NCBI GenBank assembly: GCA_937135955.1
Contig: CAKZOB010000024.1
Span: forward strand, 1-64,000
Source: an uncultured Anaerolineales bacterium
GTDB lineage: Bacteria; Chloroflexota; Anaerolineae; Aggregatilineales; Aggregatilineaceae
Reading direction: 5' to 3'
Length of the DNA: 64,000 bases
A program made the position numbers and the translations under genes. Under the pieces are notes generated by a model that searched no databases, was not told the origin of the DNA, and saw only the letters and a list, made by a program, of their open reading frames with translations. Below are positions 16,329-23,951 of the stretch, piece by piece; position 1 is the first letter of the stretch, and every line of letters begins with the position of its first letter.

Positions 16329-17330
16329 ATGTCCACTTTTCCTGTCGGAAAACTGCCGTCCGATATGTTGAGAGAACTGCTGAGCATATTGCCCGGCGGT
16401 CAACGTGTGGTGCTGGGGCCAGCGGTCGGCGAGGATGCGGCAGTCCTGGCTATGCCCAACTGCTACCTGGTGGTCAAGACCGATCCCATCACTTTTGCCA
16501 CCGACGCCATTGGCTGGTACGCCGTCCAGGTCTGTGCGAATGATATCGCCACGACTGGTGCGACTCCTTTGTGGTTTCTCGCCAGTATTCTGTTGCCCCC
16601 CGCACACGCGACGCCGGAGCTTGTCCGCCGCATCTTCGATCAGATCGCTGCCGCGTGTCGCGCTCTGGATGTCGGCGTGATCGGTGGACACACCGAGATC
16701 ACCGCAGACCTGGAACGTCCCATCGTCGTAGGATGCATGTTGGGCGAAGTAAGCCCCGATCGCCTGGTGCACACAGGCGGTGCACGCCCTGGCGACCTGA
16801 TCCTGCTCACCAAAGGTGTACCCATCGAAGCTGCGGCTATCATTGCCCGTGAGAAACGCGAGGAACTCCTGTCCCATTTCTCTGCTGATTTCCTTGACGA
16901 GTGTGCCCGTTTCCTGTACGACCCAGGCATTAGCGTGGTACGTGACGCTCAAATTGCGATGCAGGTGGGCGGCGTCAGCAGCATGCACGATCCTACCGAA
17001 GGGGGCTTACTCACCGCGCTGTGGGAACTGGCCGAAGCCGGCGGGTGTGCTCTCGAAGTATCGCTCTATGACTCGCCCGGACTGTGGTTGCCGAACGGTA
17101 GGAAGCTGTGCGAATTCTATGGGCTGGACCCAGCAGCAGCCATCGCGTCCGGTGCACTGCTGCTGACCGTTATTCCAGAGCAAGTATCCGCTTTGCTGCA
17201 AGCCTTCTGGCAGGCACAGCTTCCGATCTTCCCGATCGGTCGGGTAGTCGCAGGCCCGGCTGCCGTGAATGATCTCAGGAAAGGGCCCTTGCCCCGCCCC
17301 CAGCGAGACGAAATCGCTCGCCTCTTCTAA
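16329..17330 (+). CDS. AIR synthase-related protein (HypE-like)
   Basis: 333 residues of the PurM/HypE/SelD ATP-binding superfamily. N-terminal half: VGEDAAVL, then KTDPITFATD and CANDIATTGATPLWF, the usual metal/ATP-binding and dimer segments. C-terminal half: SMHDPTEGGLLTALWELAEAGG, the second conserved motif. True HypE ends in a cysteine that carries carbamoyl/cyano groups; this protein ends ARLF with no such cysteine, and no hydrogenase genes are near. The substrate is therefore unknown. The start at 16329 gives the family N-terminus. It is controlled by the attenuator-like leader described above. Confidence 0.82.
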   Translation: MSTFPVGKLPSDMLRELLSILPGGQRVVLGPAVGEDAAVLAMPNCYLVVKTDPITFATDAIGWYAVQVCANDIATTGATPLWFLASILLPPAHATPELVRRIFDQIAAACRALDVGVIGGHTEITADLERPIVVGCMLGEVSPDRLVHTGGARPGDLILLTKGVPIEAAAIIAREKREELLSHFSADFLDECARFLYDPGISVVRDAQIAMQVGGVSSMHDPTEGGLLTALWELAEAGGCALEVSLYDSPGLWLPNGRKLCEFYGLDPAAAIASGALLLTVIPEQVSALLQAFWQAQLPIFPIGRVVAGPAAVNDLRKGPLPRPQRDEIARLF

Positions 17331-17383
17331 CTGGTAGATTCCTGACAAACGTCCTCATGCCAGCAGTCAGTTGGCAAAAAGTA

Positions 17384-17413
17384 TTGGCCCTCTGCCGGGC
17401 TGCGCGGTAAAAT
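17384..17413 (+). promoter_or_regulatory. Probable hppA promoter
   Basis: TTGGCC (17384-17389), an 18 nt spacer and TAAAAT (17408-17413), about 130 nt before the hppA start codon. Confidence 0.45.
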
Positions 17414-17541
17414 TCAGCCTGTTGTCTGGACGATGCCCCAAAGCGTCGGACTACGGCAATCGAAGCCCGCACCGATCCTTTTGAGCCGTCTGCACCTGTG
17501 ACACTTTGGGCTGCTCTGCCCATCAGGAGGGGTACCGGAAT

Positions 17542-19977
17542 ATGTTTCAGATGGATATCGAGGTCTTTGAGCAAGTGATGGTGTTCCTCGTCCTTGCTAT
17601 CGCCGGTGTGGCGCTTGGCTACGCCCTCTGGCTGCGCAACTTCATTATGTCCGCAGACAAGGGCAACGAAGAAATGCAGCGCCATTGGGGCCACATCCGC
17701 GATGGAGCGAATGCCTACTTGCGCACGCAGCTCAGAACTGTGGCTATTCTGATCGCCCTGTTGACGATTGCCATGTTCCTGAGCGTCTTCGTAGTCAAAC
17801 CCACCCCCGAAGCCAACGAGTATTTTGACGGCAATGAAGACACAGCTCGTCTGGTGATCGCCATTGCCCGTGCGCTGGCCTTCGTGATGGGTTCGTCCTT
17901 CTCGGCCATGGTAGGCTTTTTCGGCATGAACATGGCAGTGCAGGGCAATGTGCGTGTTGCCGCTGCCGCCGAACGGGGTGGCTACCAGGAAGCACTCAAG
18001 ATTGCCTACCGCTCCGGCACCATCACCGGTATGCTCACTGATGGGCTGGGCCTGTTTGGTGGCACGATGATCTTCATCATCTTCGGTAAGGCGTCTCCCG
18101 ATGTGCTCTTAGGTTTTGGTTTCGGCGGTACGCTTTTGGCCCTGTTCATGCGCGTGGGTGGCGGTATCTACACCAAGGCCGCGGATGTTGGCGCTGATCT
18201 GGTTGGCAAGGTCGAAGCCGGTATGGAGGAAGACGATCCGCGCAACGCGGCTGTGGTGGCCGACCTGGTGGGCGACAACGTGGGCGACTGCGCAGGCATG
18301 GCCGCCGACATCTTCGAGTCCTACGAAGTGACCATTGTCTCCAGCCTGATCCTGGGCCTGGCACTCACGGCTATCAATGGCGAACTGTACTGGATCGTGT
18401 TGCCGCTGTTGGTACGCGGCATTGGCGTCGTCAGTTCCATCGTGGGGACCTATGCGGTCTCGCTGTGGCGCGTGGACGATGCCGAAGAGGCCATGTACAA
18501 GAGCTACGAGGTATCCAGCGGCATCACCATTCTGTCCACCTTCCTGCTGGCCTGGCTCTATGCGGGGCAACTCTCCCTGGCGACGCTGGTAGCAGTCGGC
18601 GTGGCCCTGGCGGTCGCATTCAACCCGTTGACCTCCTACGCCACCAGCGCCAAGAGCAAACGCGTACAGACGATTTCGGCAGCCACTCGCTTCGGCCCGG
18701 CCTCGGTCATTCTGGAAGGTCTCTCGCTGGGCTACCTATCTAGCGTGTGGGCTTTGTTTGTCATCGTGGCCAGCCTGGCCGCTTCCATCCTGGTCTACAG
18801 CTACGAGTTCCCCAACGATCTCAAGCTGCCGGTAGTGCTGATCGGCCTGGTGTTGGCCGTCATCATGATCATCCGTGGCCGTATGCGCAATCACCTGGTG
18901 GAAGGTTTCTTCTCGGCCATGTGGATCATGGTGTTTGCCCTGTTCCTGGTCAGCATGCACGAGGTGCCGGAAGTCCATCGCTACAGCTACATCTTGTTTG
19001 GCGTGACGCTGATTGGTGTGGGTATGCTCTCTCACACGGGCAACAACGTGAGCATGGACACCTTCGGCCCTATCTCGGACAACGCCAACGGTATCGGTGA
19101 GCTTTCTGGCATGAGTCCCACGGCCCGCCAGATCATGGCCGACCTGGACGCTGCGGGCAACACCACCAAGGCTATCACCAAGGGCGTAGCCATCGGCTCG
19201 GCTGTGATTGCCGCTGTGTCGCTCTTTGGCAGCTTCTTCTCCGACATTCAGCGCGTCAAGCCCGACTTCGAGAAGATCGTCAACCTGGCCGACCCGGTAG
19301 TTTTTGTGGGTCTGCTGATCGGCGGTTCGTTGCCTCTGCTGTTCAGCGGCCTGCTGATCAAAGCGGTGAACCGCGCGGCCGGCCTGATCATGGCTGAAGT
19401 GCGCCGTCAACTGCGCGATCCGGAGATCGCGAGCGGGGCCAAGACGCCCGACTATGCTCAGGCGGTCACGATCTCCACACAGTCCGCTCAGATGGAACTG
19501 GTGCCGCTGGGCCTGATCGCCGTGCTCGCGCCGATCGCGGTAGGTTTCCTGCTCAAGGAACAGGCGCTCGGCGGGTTCCTGGCCGGTGTGATCCTGTCCG
19601 GCCAGTTGCTGGCCGTGTTCATGGCCAACGCAGGTGGCGCGTGGGACAATGCCAAGAAGTACGTGGAAGACGGTTACTTCGGTGGCAAAGGTAGCGAGAA
19701 TCACAAGGCCAGCGTTGTCGGCGACACAGTGGGCGATCCGCTCAAGGACACGGCTGGCCCTGCCCTCAACCCCATGATCAAAGTCATGAACCTGGTCGCG
19801 CTGATCGTGGCTCCGCTGGTCGTGGAATACGAAGGCTATAGCGCAGGTATCCTCATCGGCGTCGCCATTGCCATCGTGCTGATGGTCTGGGCCGTGCGCC
19901 GCAGCGATCGCGAAGATACCCTGGCGACTGAAGAAGTGGTGGAGCGCGTCACCGCCGACATGGTCTCGGCAGACTGA
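17542..19977 (+). CDS. hppA: Membrane-bound proton-translocating pyrophosphatase
   Basis: About 811 residues with roughly 16 membrane segments. It hydrolyses pyrophosphate and pumps H+ across the cytoplasmic membrane. Substrate-site motifs are visible: DVGADLVGKVE, DNVGDCAGMAADIFES and, near the C-terminus, GDTVGDPLKDTAGPALN. The sequence GNTTKAITKG carries Lys at the position where K+-dependent enzymes have Ala, which marks the K+-independent H+-pumping class. The ATG at 17542 follows an AGGAGGGG ribosome binding site. It has its own promoter and terminator. Confidence 0.96.
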   Translation: MFQMDIEVFEQVMVFLVLAIAGVALGYALWLRNFIMSADKGNEEMQRHWGHIRDGANAYLRTQLRTVAILIALLTIAMFLSVFVVKPTPEANEYFDGNEDTARLVIAIARALAFVMGSSFSAMVGFFGMNMAVQGNVRVAAAAERGGYQEALKIAYRSGTITGMLTDGLGLFGGTMIFIIFGKASPDVLLGFGFGGTLLALFMRVGGGIYTKAADVGADLVGKVEAGMEEDDPRNAAVVADLVGDNVGDCAGMAADIFESYEVTIVSSLILGLALTAINGELYWIVLPLLVRGIGVVSSIVGTYAVSLWRVDDAEEAMYKSYEVSSGITILSTFLLAWLYAGQLSLATLVAVGVALAVAFNPLTSYATSAKSKRVQTISAATRFGPASVILEGLSLGYLSSVWALFVIVASLAASILVYSYEFPNDLKLPVVLIGLVLAVIMIIRGRMRNHLVEGFFSAMWIMVFALFLVSMHEVPEVHRYSYILFGVTLIGVGMLSHTGNNVSMDTFGPISDNANGIGELSGMSPTARQIMADLDAAGNTTKAITKGVAIGSAVIAAVSLFGSFFSDIQRVKPDFEKIVNLADPVVFVGLLIGGSLPLLFSGLLIKAVNRAAGLIMAEVRRQLRDPEIASGAKTPDYAQAVTISTQSAQMELVPLGLIAVLAPIAVGFLLKEQALGGFLAGVILSGQLLAVFMANAGGAWDNAKKYVEDGYFGGKGSENHKASVVGDTVGDPLKDTAGPALNPMIKVMNLVALIVAPLVVEYEGYSAGILIGVAIAIVLMVWAVRRSDREDTLATEEVVERVTADMVSAD

Positions 19978-20013
19978 GCGCGACGCGCTCTTTGCAGCAT
20001 GACGTTGTGAGAC

Positions 20014-20058
20014 AGGCGACTCTCTGGCCTGAGGCCGGGAGTCGCCTTTGTTGTTTTG
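20014..20058 (+). terminator. Rho-independent terminator after hppA
   Basis: AGGCGACTC (20014-20022) and GAGTCGCCT (20039-20047) form the outer stem, GGCC/GGCC an inner stem, followed by TTTGTTGTTTT. Confidence 0.85.
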
Positions 20059-20107
20059 GCTCACCTGCCAGTAGAATGAAACTGATATACCAACAGGAGC
20101 GCTGCTC

Positions 20108-21139
20108 ATGACCGTGCTGTTGATCACCGACGAACGCTTCGACCAACACGATATGCCGGGGCACCCCGAACATGCTGGACGGCTACAGGCCATTCGCCAG
20201 CAACTGGTCGCCGATGGGCTGCTGGCACGGACTCTGACAGAAAAAGGGCAACCTGTTAACCTGGACCTGGTTCACTCCGTTCATGTCCCAGAGTATGTGG
20301 CTCAACTGGAGAGAACCAGGCACGCCAATTCCACTCAGTGGCTCGACGCGGATACGTATGCGACTCCCCGATCCTTTGAGACCGCCCTGCTGGCGGCAGG
20401 GGCCGCTACCATTGCAGTAGATGGAGTGCTCAGAGGTAGAGCAGACCAGGCAATCGCGCTCGTTCGTCCACCGGGGCATCATGCCACGCGCGCGCGTGCT
20501 ATGGGCTTCTGTCTGATCAATAACGTTGCGGTAGCGGCTCGTTTCGCTCAGCAGACCCATCGAGTAGAACGGATCGCCATCGTGGATTATGATGTCCATC
20601 ATGGGAACGGCACGCAGGACATCTTCTACGAAGACCCCTCGGTGCTATACATCTCCACGCATCAGTCCCCGCTCTATCCGGGCACTGGGAGCCTGTACGA
20701 GATGGGGCGCGCTGCTGGAGAAGGCTACACTCTGAATATCCCCCTACCCCCCGGTGTTGGCGACGAAGGTTATGAACAGGTCTTCGAGCGCGTAGTTCTG
20801 CCCGCGCTACAGCGTTTCGCGCCCGAATTGATTCTGGCATCTGTTGGTTTCGATGCTCATTGGGCTGATCCTCTGGCCAACATGACGCTGTCGCTGCAGG
20901 GCTATCATCGCCTGTGCCAACGACTGATCGAAGGCGCTCGCGCCTGGTGCAAAGGGCACATCGTCTTTGTCATGGAAGGGGGCTATCATCTGGAGGTGCT
21001 CAGTCACGGCTGGGCCAACATCGTGCGGGCCATGTTGGGAGACGCTGTTTTTTCGGATCCCCTTGGCTCTGCTCCCACTCCGTCACGCGACGTGAGTCGG
21101 CTCGTCGAGCAGGTGCGGCACACTCATGGCCTGCTCTGA
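20108..21139 (+). CDS. Histone deacetylase-family (AcuC/AphA-like) amidohydrolase
   Basis: 343 residues of the HDAC superfamily of zinc-dependent deacetylases. Motifs: HPEHAGRLQAI near the start, RPPGHHATRARAMGFC with the tandem catalytic histidines, IVDYDVHHGNGTQDIF with the first zinc ligands, and the final GGYHLEVL. Bacterial members deacetylate acetyl-lysine, acetylpolyamines or acetoin-related substrates; nothing here chooses between them. It begins 50 nt after the hppA terminator with an ACAGGAG site and converges with fdhD. Confidence 0.92.
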   Translation: MTVLLITDERFDQHDMPGHPEHAGRLQAIRQQLVADGLLARTLTEKGQPVNLDLVHSVHVPEYVAQLERTRHANSTQWLDADTYATPRSFETALLAAGAATIAVDGVLRGRADQAIALVRPPGHHATRARAMGFCLINNVAVAARFAQQTHRVERIAIVDYDVHHGNGTQDIFYEDPSVLYISTHQSPLYPGTGSLYEMGRAAGEGYTLNIPLPPGVGDEGYEQVFERVVLPALQRFAPELILASVGFDAHWADPLANMTLSLQGYHRLCQRLIEGARAWCKGHIVFVMEGGYHLEVLSHGWANIVRAMLGDAVFSDPLGSAPTPSRDVSRLVEQVRHTHGLL

Positions 21140-21152
21140 CCACAGCTTTTCG

Positions 21153-21983
21153 CTATTCACGGATGAGTCCTAGCCGCTCCGGGCAAGTATAGACGCGCAT
21201 TCCACCGTGTCGCAGATACCCCACCACGCAAATCCGCCAGGTGCGCGCCAGACTCACCGAGGCGCTGGTCGGGGCGGTGCGGCTTGCGACCAGGGGCACT
21301 CCCATCCGCCGCGCCTTCATCAGCATCTCCGAACTGATGCGCCCGCTGGTGATGATCATCCGCTCCTGTGTCGGTATACCGGCGATCAGCGCCTTGCCCG
21401 CCAGTTTGTCAATGGTATTGTGCCGACCAACATCTTCTGCGATCAGCAGCACCTCCCTCTCATCAGCCAGCACAGAGGTATGAACGCCCCGCACCTGGCG
21501 GTAAAGGCGGGCAGCCAGGTTGAGATCGCGCATTCTTAGGGTCAGGGTCTGCGGACTGGTTTTGAAGTCAGAGCGTAGGGGCGGATGCTGGTCGGTCATG
21601 GCCTGGAAAGTCAGGCCGCCGCCACACCCTGACGTGAGTATCATGCGGCGCGGCGATGAAAACTGACTGACATGTAACATAACATCAACGGTGGTGCCCG
21701 GCACGTTGCACCGTACCAGCCCTACGTCCCCCAGCGACTCAATGATGCCCTCATTGCGCAGAAAGCCCAGGGCCAGCGCTTCCTGATCCGTCGGACTGCA
21801 CATGAGGGTAGCCAGCTCCTGACCATTCACGTAGATCGAAACGTGCGCCTCCACTGGCACACCGCCCGCAATCAGTTCGGCTTCGTCATTGCTCACTGCC
21901 CAGTAGTGCACCGGTGAGGCCCCTGGCCCAAGGGACACATCAATCGGTGTGTTCAGTACATTGTCGTTTCCCTTGGCTGGCAT
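21153..21983 (-). CDS. fdhD: Formate dehydrogenase accessory sulfurtransferase FdhD
   Basis: 276 residues. FdhD hands sulfur to the molybdenum or tungsten cofactor of formate dehydrogenase. Family segments: NGQELATLMCSPTDQEALALGFL, EDVGRHNTIDKLAGKA, TSGRISSEMLMKA and GVPLVASRTAPT. The active loop reads TSGCGGG: only the first cysteine of the E. coli CxxC pair is present. No formate dehydrogenase or molybdopterin genes lie in the window, so the client is elsewhere. Confidence 0.93.
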   Translation of the reverse strand: MPAKGNDNVLNTPIDVSLGPGASPVHYWAVSNDEAELIAGGVPVEAHVSIYVNGQELATLMCSPTDQEALALGFLRNEGIIESLGDVGLVRCNVPGTTVDVMLHVSQFSSPRRMILTSGCGGGLTFQAMTDQHPPLRSDFKTSPQTLTLRMRDLNLAARLYRQVRGVHTSVLADEREVLLIAEDVGRHNTIDKLAGKALIAGIPTQERMIITSGRISSEMLMKARRMGVPLVASRTAPTSASVSLARTWRICVVGYLRHGGMRVYTCPERLGLIRE

Positions 21984-22470
21984 GATGTGTTAGCCCTCTT
22001 TTGTGTGACATCTCAACTGCTGCGCCTGCGACTGCGCATTACCTGTCAGATTTGCTCCAGCGAAGAGGCTCCAACCCAAACTCGCTCTTCGGTTTCAGCG
22101 TGCCCGTGGAACACACATCCCGGTACGCTGCTCGCAGAACACACAAACTGACTCCAGTATACTGTCATGATAAGCGATAGGGACGTGCGTCGCAAAGACC
22201 TGTCAGCATAGGGGGCATGCAAAGGGTGTCAGCGACCTTGCTGCGCCCGATGCCCGCGCTGCGGGCGAAGGGGAGCACCTGGGCGAGAGAAAGTAAGTCC
22301 CCTCGCCCCACGACGCAGTCGCGAGGGAGAGGGGCAGCAGACTGCTACAAATTGCCTGCCACATTTTGCACGCTCCCCGTGCCAAATCCGATTTGCGCCT
22401 TTGGATCGCGGTTGCTAAACTCACCAGATTGCAATGGCGTTATGATTGGTTCGCAAGGCGGACGCTGGAA
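21984..22470. other. Non-coding gap with small hairpins
   Basis: About 490 nt between fdhD and the next plus-strand gene, with no convincing coding frame. It contains the palindrome CAGTATACTG (22155-22164), the hairpin CCCGC-GCT-GCGGG (22254-22266 region) and the inverted pair CCTCGC/GCGAGG near 22311-22327. It must hold divergent promoters, but I could not assign them. I recognise no riboswitch. Confidence 0.4.
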
Positions 22471-23250
22471 ATGTCGCGCGGACTGTGCGTGGCACTGGCT
22501 GCTATTGTCATGCTCGCGTGTTCTGGCCTGGGCGCGCTCACAGACAATGGGATCGCGCGTGCCCAGTCCCTCGATCAGGTGCGTGCAATCATTACGTCTC
22601 CCATTGATGGACAGCAGTTGTTCGGCCTGGTGAATATCCTGGGCAGCGCTGAACATCCATCCGCGTTTGCTCGCTACACGCTGGAATACGACGATCTCAG
22701 CGACCCGACGGTCACCTGGCTGTTGGTGCAACCCGCGGTTCAGCAACAGGTTCGTGATGGAGTTCTTGGCACCTGGAATACCAACGTCGTCCCCGACGGT
22801 GTCTACCGACTACGCCTGCGTGTGTTTCTCGATGACGGACAGGTTGGTGAGTACATTGTCTCCAATCTCAAAGTAACCAATCGCGCACCGACACCTGTGC
22901 CGACTATTCCCGTAGTCGAAGCGGCTCCGGCTGCGCCGTCTGTCACGCCGGGGCCGTCGCCAACTTCGCCTGTTGTGCAGCCACCAAGCAATAACCCCGT
23001 CGAGGTGGACGATGGGGAGCCAGAGGGGCTGTCATCACGCAATGGGGCAGACACGGCGCAACCCGTAACCAGGCAGAACAGTACCCGCATCAACCTGACG
23101 CGAGTTCGCCAGGCTTTCTGCACTGGTTTCTACCTGGCCGTTGGTCTGTTTATGCTGATGGTCGGTTACTCATTGGTGCGCCGTCTTACCGGGCGAGGTC
23201 AGTCGCGATCCTGGCCGGGACGCTGGCCTGGAGACTGGGACGCATCTTGA
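22471..23250 (+). CDS. Secreted, membrane-anchored protein with Pro/Thr-rich linker
   Basis: 259 residues when started at the ATG at 22471. An N-terminal signal segment (LCVALAAIVMLACSGLGAL, ending near ARAQ) is followed by one small beta-rich domain (ITSPIDGQQLFGLVNILGSA ... DGVYRLRLRVFLDDG), then a Pro/Ser/Thr-rich linker and a C-terminal membrane helix (TGFYLAVGLFMLMVGYSLV) with a basic tail. The central domain resembles Ig-like extracellular modules. Function is unknown. An earlier ATG at 22366 is possible but gives a poor N-terminus. Gene pth follows 27 nt later. Confidence 0.75.
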   Translation: MSRGLCVALAAIVMLACSGLGALTDNGIARAQSLDQVRAIITSPIDGQQLFGLVNILGSAEHPSAFARYTLEYDDLSDPTVTWLLVQPAVQQQVRDGVLGTWNTNVVPDGVYRLRLRVFLDDGQVGEYIVSNLKVTNRAPTPVPTIPVVEAAPAAPSVTPGPSPTSPVVQPPSNNPVEVDDGEPEGLSSRNGADTAQPVTRQNSTRINLTRVRQAFCTGFYLAVGLFMLMVGYSLVRRLTGRGQSRSWPGRWPGDWDAS

Positions 23251-23277
23251 TTGCAGCTTGAGGAAGCAACACCTGAA

Positions 23278-23937
23278 ATGAGCGCGGCTGAACTCTCCCT
23301 CATCGTAGGTCTGGGCAATCCAGGGCGCGAATACACCAATACCCGCCATAATATTGGCTTTCGCTGTGTAGATGCGCTGGCGAGCCGCCATGGCCTGTCC
23401 TTTGAGGACAAGAAGCGCTCTAAGGCCAAGATCGCGCTCGGACAGATCGCGGGGCGTCGCGTTCTGCTCGCCAAGCCACAGACCTATATGAATCTGAGTG
23501 GCAGCGCTGTGCAGGGATTGCTGACTTTCTACCGGATTCCACCGACGAACCTGATCGTGGTGTACGACGATCTGGATCTGCCAGTCGGGACATTACGTAT
23601 CCGTCCAAAGGGCGGAGCCGGCGGACATCGTGGTCTGACGGATATCATCCAGCGCCTGGGCAGGCAAGACTTCCCCCGCATCCGCGTGGGCATCGGTCGT
23701 CCGGATCACGGCATGGATCCGGCGGCTTATGTGTTGTTGCCGTTTCGACAACATGAGGAACCGCTGATCGAGGAGGCGATCACACGGGTGGTCCTCGCCA
23801 TCGAGACCTGGCTGGCAGATGGTATTGACCTGGCCATGAATCGCTACAATGGGTCGGCGGAGGAGGTGCTGCAGCGCAATACGCGCCCTGCTTCTGCCCG
23901 ACATCCCACCCCAGACTCCACTTCACTTCCCGATTGA
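23278..23937 (+). CDS. pth: Peptidyl-tRNA hydrolase
   Basis: 219 residues. Recycles peptidyl-tRNA released from stalled ribosomes. Catalytic residues are visible: N14 in GLGNPG, H24 in NTRHNIGF, and the Asp in VVYDDLDLP, with the GGAGGHRGL loop. The ATG at 23278 follows a GAGGAAG site; an upstream TTG at 23251 is less likely. It ends 14 nt before mfd and is probably co-transcribed with it, a common pairing in bacteria. Confidence 0.96.
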   Translation: MSAAELSLIVGLGNPGREYTNTRHNIGFRCVDALASRHGLSFEDKKRSKAKIALGQIAGRRVLLAKPQTYMNLSGSAVQGLLTFYRIPPTNLIVVYDDLDLPVGTLRIRPKGGAGGHRGLTDIIQRLGRQDFPRIRVGIGRPDHGMDPAAYVLLPFRQHEEPLIEEAITRVVLAIETWLADGIDLAMNRYNGSAEEVLQRNTRPASARHPTPDSTSLPD

Positions 23938-23951
23938 CAGGGTAAGCCCCT

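Noticed and set aside
18736-20193. Long open frame (485 codons) antisense to hppA
   Set aside because: It is rich in His, Asp and Gln in the pattern expected from reading a GC-rich gene backwards, and it overlaps the terminator and the well-supported hppA.
22240-22340. Possible riboswitch or small RNA gene upstream of the membrane-anchored protein
   Set aside because: Short GC-rich hairpins are present, but I could not match a known class or see a promoter-terminator pair.
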